From contig JAVVPD010000088.1 in assembly GCA_036655975.1 (NCBI GenBank), positions 1 to 8,404 on the forward strand: a stretch of DNA of 8,404 bases. Reading direction: 5' to 3'. The stretch is from CASQEL01 sp036655975 (GTDB lineage Bacteria; Desulfobacterota; Desulfovibrionia; Desulfovibrionales; Desulfovibrionaceae). Every line of letters starts with the position of its first letter. Within the stretch, counting starts at the first letter, position 1. The notes under the pieces were generated by a model, which did no database searches, was not told where the DNA came from, and saw only the letters and a program-made list of their open reading frames with translations. A program made the translations under genes and the position numbers. Shown one piece after another: positions 1-5,312 of this stretch.

Positions 1-76
1 TGGTGGGATGTGCGGGGTTCGAACCTGCGACTCTCTGCTTAAAAGGCAGATACTCTACCTACTGAGTTAACATCCC
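1..76 (-). tRNA. tRNA-Lys (anticodon UUU), CCA encoded
   Basis: Read on the minus strand, this 76-nt stretch folds as a complete tRNA. The acceptor stem GGGATGT pairs with ACATCCC, followed by discriminator A and an encoded CCA at positions 1-3. The D stem is ACTC/GAGT with an 8-nt loop containing GG. The anticodon arm is TCTGC-CTTTTAA-GCAGA, so the anticodon is UUU (complement of 41-43) and the tRNA reads lysine AAA/AAG codons. The variable loop is 5 nt and the T loop is TTCGAAC. One oddity is the T stem: GCAGG against CCCGC gives an A-C mismatch at the middle pair (51-63). The gene lies 66 bases downstream of glnS on the same strand and has a promoter of its own in that gap, so it may be transcribed both alone and by read-through. 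Confidence 0.97.
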
Positions 77-82
77 GGATGG

Positions 83-98
83 TTCCCGTCGTCGGGAA
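83..98. repeat. Inverted repeat in the tRNA-Lys leader
   Basis: TTCCCG (83-88) and CGGGAA (93-98) form perfect 6-bp arms around a 4-nt loop. The repeat sits at the predicted transcription start of the tRNA gene, between its -10 box and the mature 5' end at 76. No U-tract follows on the minus strand, so it is not a standard terminator of glnS. It could be a leader hairpin removed by RNase P, or it could be incidental. Confidence 0.5.
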
Positions 99-102
99 AA
101 CT

Positions 103-132
103 TCTATATCTTTACGTGACCGTAATTGTCAA
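103..132 (-). promoter_or_regulatory. Sigma-70 promoter of tRNA-Lys
   Basis: On the minus strand a perfect -35 box TTGACA (complement of 127-132) is followed after 18 bases by TATAGA (complement of 103-108). Transcription would start near 96, about 20 nt before the mature tRNA 5' end. The whole promoter fits in the 66-base gap after the glnS stop codon. The match is good apart from a spacer one base longer than optimal. Confidence 0.7.
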
Positions 133-142
133 TAGTTTTATT

Positions 143-1846
143 TTACAAATTGCGCTTTTCTACTTTGGCCCACGTATCTTTGAGGGTAGCCGTGCGGTTA
201 AAAACGGTGTGGTTCGGGTGGCTATCCGCGTCCTTAATAAAGTAGCCTACCCGTTCAAATTGTACGCGATCGCCTGTTTTACAGTCGGCCACGGCGGGCT
301 CGGCCTGCGCGGTAATACTGCGTAGGGAATCTGGGTTGAGGTAGTCCAAAAAGGTTTTCCCTGCTCCGGTGGCATTGGGGTTTTCCACGGCGAACAGATG
401 ATCGTACAAGCGCACTTCCACAGGCAGGGCATGGGCTGCAGAGACCCAATGGATGGTTCCCTTAACCTTGCGACCGTCTGGGCTGGAGCCTCCACGAGTT
501 TCGGGGTCATAGGTGCAGTGGATTTCGCTAATACTGCCGTCTGCGGCCTTCACTACGTCCTGACAGGTAATGTAATAGGCATAGCGCAGGCGCACTTCTG
601 CGCCGGGGGCGAGGCGATGGTATTTTTTGGGAGCTTCTAAACGGAAATCGTCCTGTTCAATATATAATTCGCGTGAAAAAGGCACTTTACGCGAACCATA
701 GGCGGGGTCTTCAGGGTGGTAGGGCATGTCGAAGGTGTCGACCTGCCCTTCGGGATAATTCGTGATGACCACCTTGACGGGATTGAGCACGCTCATAACG
801 CGTGGGGTGTGGGCGTTGAGGTATTCGCGGATACAGAATTCCAGCAGGCTGTAGTCCACTGTGGAATCCGCACGGGCGATGCCGATGCGGGTACAAAAAT
901 CCCGCAGGGCTTCTGCGGGCACACCGCGCCGGCGTAGGCCGCATAAAGTGGGCATACGCGGGTCGTCCCAGCCGTGGACGTAGTTACCTTCCACCAATTG
1001 AATGAGCTTGCGTTTGGACAATACGGTATAGGTGAGATTCAGTCGCGCAAATTCGATTTGCTGCGGATGGTACACATCCAGTGCGTTAAGAATCCAATCG
1101 TACAGTTCACGATTGTTGATAAATTCTAGGGTGCACAACGAATGAGTAATGCCTTCCAATGAGTCAGACAGGCAGTGGGTGAAGTCGTACATGGGATACA
1201 CGCACCACGTGTCACCTGTGCGGTGGTGGGGGGCGTGGCGGATGCGGTATAGGGTAGGATCGCGCATGACCACGTTGGCGGCGGACATATCAATTTTGGC
1301 GCGCAATACGTGTTCGCCATCCTTAAATTCTCCGGCCCGCATACGTCGAAACAGATCGAGATTTTCTTCTACCGAGCGCGCACGGTAGGGACTTTCACGG
1401 CCCGCTTCTTTGAGGGTACCACGGTATGCGCGAATTTCGTCGGCGCTCAGGCTGTCCACATAGGCGTGACCTGAGCGAATGAGTTGTTCGGCAAATTGGT
1501 AGAGTTTTTCAAAATAATCAGAGGCATAAAACTCACGGCCTTCCCAGTCCCCCCCTAGCCAATGAACATCTTCGCGGATGGAGTCTACATATTCGGTATC
1601 TTCTTTTTCAGGATTGGTGTCGTCGAAACGCAGATTGCACTGCCCCTGAAATTCTTTAGCAAGGCCAAAGTTCAGACAAATGGATTTGGCATGCCCCAGA
1701 TGTAGGTAGCCATTGGGTTCAGGAGGGAAGCGGGTGTGCACATGCGCGCCACGAGCCGCCATATCCGCAGTGATGCGGGTACGGATGAAGTCCATTCCAA
1801 GGGTATCGTCAGTGGCCGTTGGCTCTTTGGGTGCCGTATCGTTCAT
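143..1846 (-). CDS. glnS: Glutaminyl-tRNA synthetase
   Basis: This 567-aa class I aminoacyl-tRNA synthetase charges tRNA-Gln with glutamine using ATP in the cytoplasm. The E. coli enzyme has 554 residues. The HIGH-type motif lies in PPEPNGYLHLGHAKS (residues 41-55). The KMSKS equivalent is VLSKRK (275-280), in the form typical of GlnRS rather than GluRS. The segment from about 305 to 390 (including LLEFCIREYLN and NPVKVVITNYPEG) matches the GlnRS link to the C-terminal beta-barrel anticodon-binding domains. The frame stays open up to a TTG at 1930, but the ATG at 1846 is preferred. It has AGGA seven bases upstream, and the promoter -35 box lies at 1925-1930, inside the longer version. The stop is TAA. 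A direct GlnRS means this organism need not depend on the Glu-tRNA-Gln amidotransferase route. tRNA-Lys follows on the same strand, and the GntR gene is divergent. Confidence 0.97.
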   Translation of the reverse strand: MNDTAPKEPTATDDTLGMDFIRTRITADMAARGAHVHTRFPPEPNGYLHLGHAKSICLNFGLAKEFQGQCNLRFDDTNPEKEDTEYVDSIREDVHWLGGDWEGREFYASDYFEKLYQFAEQLIRSGHAYVDSLSADEIRAYRGTLKEAGRESPYRARSVEENLDLFRRMRAGEFKDGEHVLRAKIDMSAANVVMRDPTLYRIRHAPHHRTGDTWCVYPMYDFTHCLSDSLEGITHSLCTLEFINNRELYDWILNALDVYHPQQIEFARLNLTYTVLSKRKLIQLVEGNYVHGWDDPRMPTLCGLRRRGVPAEALRDFCTRIGIARADSTVDYSLLEFCIREYLNAHTPRVMSVLNPVKVVITNYPEGQVDTFDMPYHPEDPAYGSRKVPFSRELYIEQDDFRLEAPKKYHRLAPGAEVRLRYAYYITCQDVVKAADGSISEIHCTYDPETRGGSSPDGRKVKGTIHWVSAAHALPVEVRLYDHLFAVENPNATGAGKTFLDYLNPDSLRSITAQAEPAVADCKTGDRVQFERVGYFIKDADSHPNHTVFNRTATLKDTWAKVEKRNL

Positions 1847-1901
1847 GTGTGCTTCCTGCTGTGTTCCAAATTGTTGTCGTGTAAATACAAAATACCTCAT
1901 A

Positions 1902-1930
1902 AAAATACGACACTCCCGCAGGGGGGTCAA
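1902..1930 (-). promoter_or_regulatory. Sigma-70 promoter of glnS
   Basis: On the minus strand TTGACC (complement of 1925-1930) and TATTTT (complement of 1902-1907) are separated by exactly 17 bases. Transcription would begin near 1895, giving a leader of about 50 nt before the ATG at 1846. This is the best-looking sigma-70 promoter in the divergent region, and it rules out the upstream TTG as the natural start codon. Confidence 0.65.
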
Positions 1931-1968
1931 TGGGAAGCTTGCGGTAGATCCGGGAGAAGGGTAGCCTA

Positions 1969-1999
1969 TAGCGTCAAGGGTGACGAATATTTGACGCTA
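1969..1999. promoter_or_regulatory. Perfect 9-bp inverted repeat, likely operator for the divergent GntR regulator
   Basis: TAGCGTCAA (1969-1977) and TTGACGCTA (1991-1999) are perfect inverted arms around 13 bases, with centres 22 bp apart, about two helical turns. The spacer carries a third half-site: CGTCA (1972-1976) and TGACG (1981-1985) form a nested dyad around AGGG. The site thus has three TGACG half-sites. The right arm overlaps the likely gntR -35 box, and the whole element lies upstream of the glnS -35 box. Position and symmetry suggest a repressor operator, most simply autoregulation by the adjacent GntR protein. The binding protein is inferred. Confidence 0.6.
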
Positions 2000-2018
2000 A
2001 AGCCTTTGTACTTTGAAT
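1991..2018 (+). promoter_or_regulatory. Possible sigma-70 promoter of the gntR-type gene
   Basis: TTGACG (1991-1996) matches five of six -35 positions. TTGAAT (2013-2018), 16 bases further on, matches four of six -10 positions. The leader would be about 27 nt. The -10 is weak, so the pairing is tentative. Overlap of the -35 with the right arm of the inverted repeat would suit repression. Confidence 0.4.
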
Positions 2019-2051
2019 TATTCCACGCGAGCAGATGAACAAGGAGTTGTC

Positions 2052-2699
2052 ATGGTCAAAATTACGCGCCGATCCCTCGGTCAGGAAGCTACAACGCTGT
2101 TACGGCAAATGATTCTGGACGGGCAATTCGTCGCCGGGCAAAGGCTGGTGGAAGATCGCATTTCCACAGATTTGGGCATCAGTCGCACTCCTTTGCGTGA
2201 GGCTTTGCACCGTTTGGCGCAAGAGGGCTTGCTGGAAAAACGCGCGGCAGGGGGCTATGAATTGCGCCGTACCAATGTGGCGGAGCTGGAAGATGCCGTG
2301 CACGTGCGCGCTTTACTGGAGGGGCATGCGGCGGCTTTGGCGGCCTCCCGCGCTACCGAGGGGCAGCGGCAAGCTCTTGTACGCAATCTGGCAGATTTTC
2401 AGGAGGCAGCTCAGGCCGAAGATGTGCCGCGCCTGATTGTGTTGAACGAGGAATTTCATGCCACCTTGCGTGATGCCGCCGGTTTTGTGATGTTGCGTCA
2501 GATGCTCAGTGAACTGGACGGTATGGTTGAGCGTCGCCTGCGGACCAATATCCCTTTGGAAAAAGCGGGGCAGTGGTCTTGCCCTGACCACGAGCATATT
2601 GTGCGGGCCATTGAGGCTCACGATCCCGCCGCTGCTGCGGAAGCCATGCGCGCCCACGTGCACCGTGGTGGCATGGAGATGCTGGCGCAGTTAAAATAG
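2052..2699 (+). CDS. GntR family transcriptional regulator, FadR/FCD subfamily
   Basis: This 215-aa protein is a predicted cytoplasmic DNA-binding regulator, usually a ligand-released repressor in this family. Residues 10-75 form the GntR winged helix, with the hallmark recognition segment ISRTPLREALHRLAQEGLL (43-61). Residues 80-212 form the all-helical FCD ligand-binding domain. Its usual metal-site positions can be followed: N132 and H136 in LNEEFH, H182 in DHEHI, and H202 in RAHV. This suggests a metal-assisted carboxylate ligand, although the ligand cannot be named from sequence. The ATG at 2052 is chosen because AAGGAG (2041-2046) lies five bases upstream; the open frame reaches back to a TTG at 2013 with no such site. 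The gene is transcribed away from glnS and towards the PEP-synthase-like gene. Its most likely direct target is the inverted repeat upstream of itself. A link to the convergent operon is possible but not shown. Confidence 0.93.
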   Translation: MVKITRRSLGQEATTLLRQMILDGQFVAGQRLVEDRISTDLGISRTPLREALHRLAQEGLLEKRAAGGYELRRTNVAELEDAVHVRALLEGHAAALAASRATEGQRQALVRNLADFQEAAQAEDVPRLIVLNEEFHATLRDAAGFVMLRQMLSELDGMVERRLRTNIPLEKAGQWSCPDHEHIVRAIEAHDPAAAAEAMRAHVHRGGMEMLAQLK

Positions 2700-2728
2700 G
2701 GCTTTCTCTTTTTTTTACGCGCACGTTT
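2700..2728. other. Short convergent intergenic gap with T-tracts
   Basis: Only 29 bases separate the stop codons of the GntR gene and the convergent PEP-synthase-like gene. On the plus strand the gap has an eight-T run (2709-2716) and a second T-run near 2726-2730, which could help terminate gntR transcripts. I see no GC-rich stem ahead of the T-run, and no U-run for the minus-strand operon, so no clear intrinsic terminator can be called. Transcripts from the two sides may overlap. Confidence 0.4.
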
Positions 2729-5290
2729 TTAGTGATATTCTTCCCGTAAAAATTTTTCGGCGAAAGTTTTTATGGCTTCTTCGGTGGTCATAAGCATATC
2801 CATTTGTCGGGTCACAATGAGCAAGCGACCGAGTTGGTCAAGGCGGGCTTCGACGGCTTCACGGGGGTATTTTTGAAAACGGGCTTGGATGCGGTCGCCC
2901 AGAATATCCACGCGAAAATCGAGGGCCGCAAGAATTTCGCCAATACAGCGCACGCGGCGATTGCGGCGGGTTTCGTCAGCCGCGCCTCCGGCAAATTTGA
3001 ACGTGATGTAGTTTTTATTCATGGTGTTGCCGCACCATGCGTCGAGCACGGCATAGTGGTAGCCCACGCGGGAACTGAAGTTGAGATAATGGTCGGAGAC
3101 AATGGCATAGCTGCGTTCGCCAAAGCGCTCGCCGCCGCTGTTATTGCCGCCAATCATGCTTTGGCTCATGACGGCGAAAAAGCCGCCCATATCCACAGGG
3201 CGAGGGCCACGGGAGTGCACTTCGGGCCTGAGCATGCCTTTGAGCAGGGCTGTGAAAGGCCACGAGGTGACGTTTTCGGGGTGCACAATGGGGCTTTCCG
3301 GATTTTCCAAGCCTTCGCCAAGATCGATGACGTGCAGGTCGAGGGGGATGATGCTTTTAAGGCGCACGGCAACGGCTCCTGCTTCGGACGCGGAATCGGA
3401 CAAACGGAACATTTCGGTATAACTCTGTTCATGCACAAAGCGCATCACATCGTGCAGCGAGGTGCAGTGGGCCGGGCTGAACAGGGAGGACTTGGGGTCA
3501 ATCAAGTGTAAGGGGAGGATATGTTCGGCCACGCGCTCGAACAGGGCATGGACGGGACTGCTGGTAAAGGCGGGGACGGCGCTGTGCTTCAGGCGCAGTA
3601 AAGCGGGCACTTCCCCCGCGTAGATACGACCGGACAGGGCGTCAACGGTGACAAGGTGCCCTGCCTGCAAAACACTGCTGGCGTTGGGAACATTGAGGAG
3701 GGTGGGCATGTGGCATTCACGGCATACCGAGGCCATGTGTCCGGTTAAGCTGCCGGTATCCGCCACAATGGCGGCGGCGCGGTCCATAACCACCACCATG
3801 TTGGGGGAAGAGTGCCGGGTGACCAATACGCCGCCTTCAGGGAAGGTTGTGAGGTCGTCTTCCGGCTCCGCCAGCACCACAGGGCCGCAGCCGATACCCG
3901 TGGCGGCAATGTCCGCCCCTTCAAACAGCAGTGTGGCCTCGGCAATACGTTGTGGGGGCGGCCCGCTGTAAACGCGCCCGTCGGCCATCCGCATGGGACG
4001 CGATTGCAGCAAAATGATCTGCCCCTGCGTATTCAGTGCCCATTCCACATCCTGCGGGCGGTGATAATGCTGTTCCAATTGTAGGGTCAAACGGGCCACT
4101 TCTTGGGCTTGTGTTGCGGTCAGGCAGGGAATATCGCGTTGATCAACGGGAACATTGAGAGATTGCACGACAGAACCTGTTCCCTCACGGGCCAATTGCA
4201 GGTGCTGCTCTTTGTGGGCGCATTGCTGTTGCTGCATGTGCCCGTCACGCGTGATTTCCCAACTGTCTGGGGTGGCTCCGCCGTCCACGACGAGTTCGCC
4301 GAGACCCCATAAACCGTTGATGACTACGCTGTCTGTATGTAAATTTACCGGGTGCCGTGAAAAAGCTACCCCAGCGGCTACGGCGTCCACCATTTCCAGA
4401 CAGACCATCGCCATGAGGCTTTGTTCAAAAATATAGCCGTGGGAGAGACGATAGGTAATGGCTCGTGGGGAAAATAGGCTCGCCGCCACAGCGCGGAAGG
4501 ATTCGATCAGGGTTTCGCGGTGGACACCCAAAATGGTGCGGTATTGTCCCGCAAAGGAGTGATGTCCGTCTTCATCCACCGCACTGGAACGCAGGGAAGC
4601 CACCGCAAGGGCGGCGTCTGCGCCAAAAGCCTCGTCCCAAGCGGTATAAAGCGCATGCTCTACGGCGGGGGGAAGGGGCACCTGCAACAATAAGGCCTGC
4701 ACGGCGTCGGAAACATGTTGAATGCTGGCGGGGTCGCTCACCTGTGCATTGCGGAGCAATTTGCGTACTTCCTCCAGCACCTCACCCGAATGCACATAGG
4801 CGCTGTAGGCTGAGGTGGTGACTGCAAAACCGCGTGGCACAGGCAGACCCACCACATTGGCTATTTCGCCCAAATTGGCGCATTTGCCCCCCACATGATC
4901 GGCATGCGCTGCGGTAATTTCGGTCAAGGGCAGGGTAAAAGCCCGCTGGCAGGCTTCGGGGCGTTGATCCAGTTCCGCGATGATGCGGCTGTTGATGCTT
5001 TCCACCACCTTTGCCAAAGGTGCGTACGCATCCTTGGAAATAGCGTTGAGGCTGCTCACCATCCGCATGGTGTGGAAGACCGCCTTGGTAGCCTCCGCCC
5101 GTAAATGGCTGGTGGTTATGGGGCTATCACCGTGCAGATACTGCTCAAGGCCTGCCATAATATTCGCTAGGTCGGTATTGGATTGCAGTAAATCTTTAAA
5201 CGACACATAACGCCGTTTAAACACCCGCATCACCTGCTCCCGCGAAACTTTAGGCGCTCGGCCCAACAATTTGGCAATATAATGGAGCAT
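2729..5290 (-). CDS. PEP synthase-like phosphotransferase (ATP-grasp + phosphohistidine domains) without the PEP/pyruvate barrel
   Basis: The product has 853 aa. Residues 1-125 are a helical N-terminal extension. Residues 130-435 are the PPDK/PEP-synthase ATP-grasp domain: GGKCANLGE (134-142), LRSSAVDEDG (233-242), GLGELVV (329-335), DVEW (414-417) and QSRP (429-432) align with the nucleotide-binding motifs. Residues 485-560 are the swivelling phosphohistidine domain, with H518 in LTGHMAS at the catalytic histidine position. Canonical PEP synthase would next carry a TIM barrel that binds pyruvate/PEP. Here the last 290 residues show no barrel signature and match nothing I can name; they contain a Gly/Asn-rich GGNNSGGERFGER stretch (714-726). 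By analogy, ATP would phosphorylate H518 and the phosphate would pass to an unknown acceptor. True PEP synthesis is doubtful. The ATG at 5290 has AAAGGAT seven bases upstream. The gene lies 22 bases after the sigma-54 activator, on the same strand and probably in the same operon. Confidence 0.85.
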   Translation of the reverse strand: MLHYIAKLLGRAPKVSREQVMRVFKRRYVSFKDLLQSNTDLANIMAGLEQYLHGDSPITTSHLRAEATKAVFHTMRMVSSLNAISKDAYAPLAKVVESINSRIIAELDQRPEACQRAFTLPLTEITAAHADHVGGKCANLGEIANVVGLPVPRGFAVTTSAYSAYVHSGEVLEEVRKLLRNAQVSDPASIQHVSDAVQALLLQVPLPPAVEHALYTAWDEAFGADAALAVASLRSSAVDEDGHHSFAGQYRTILGVHRETLIESFRAVAASLFSPRAITYRLSHGYIFEQSLMAMVCLEMVDAVAAGVAFSRHPVNLHTDSVVINGLWGLGELVVDGGATPDSWEITRDGHMQQQQCAHKEQHLQLAREGTGSVVQSLNVPVDQRDIPCLTATQAQEVARLTLQLEQHYHRPQDVEWALNTQGQIILLQSRPMRMADGRVYSGPPPQRIAEATLLFEGADIAATGIGCGPVVLAEPEDDLTTFPEGGVLVTRHSSPNMVVVMDRAAAIVADTGSLTGHMASVCRECHMPTLLNVPNASSVLQAGHLVTVDALSGRIYAGEVPALLRLKHSAVPAFTSSPVHALFERVAEHILPLHLIDPKSSLFSPAHCTSLHDVMRFVHEQSYTEMFRLSDSASEAGAVAVRLKSIIPLDLHVIDLGEGLENPESPIVHPENVTSWPFTALLKGMLRPEVHSRGPRPVDMGGFFAVMSQSMIGGNNSGGERFGERSYAIVSDHYLNFSSRVGYHYAVLDAWCGNTMNKNYITFKFAGGAADETRRNRRVRCIGEILAALDFRVDILGDRIQARFQKYPREAVEARLDQLGRLLIVTRQMDMLMTTEEAIKTFAEKFLREEYH

Positions 5291-5312
5291 ATTGTTATCC
5301 TTTTTTTTCTGC

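Noticed and set aside
1847..1930. N-terminal extension of glnS to a TTG start at 1930
   Set aside because: The extension contains the glnS promoter (-35 at 1925-1930, -10 at 1902-1907) and lacks a ribosome site; the ATG at 1846 has AGGA at the right distance and matches family length.
2013..2051. N-terminal extension of the GntR protein to a TTG at 2013
   Set aside because: No ribosome site precedes it, it overlaps the probable -10 box, and the ATG at 2052 follows AAGGAG.
2700..2730. Intrinsic terminator between the convergent genes
   Set aside because: T-runs are present but I could not find a GC-rich stem of useful length before them, so it is listed only as an intergenic gap.
2804..3511. 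235-codon plus-strand reading frame inside the PEP-synthase-like gene
   Set aside because: It is antisense to a well-supported gene, has no recognisable domain or ribosome site, and its composition is that of a shadow frame.
4465..4821. 118-codon plus-strand frame
   Set aside because: Arg/Pro-rich shadow of the ATP-grasp coding region on the opposite strand.
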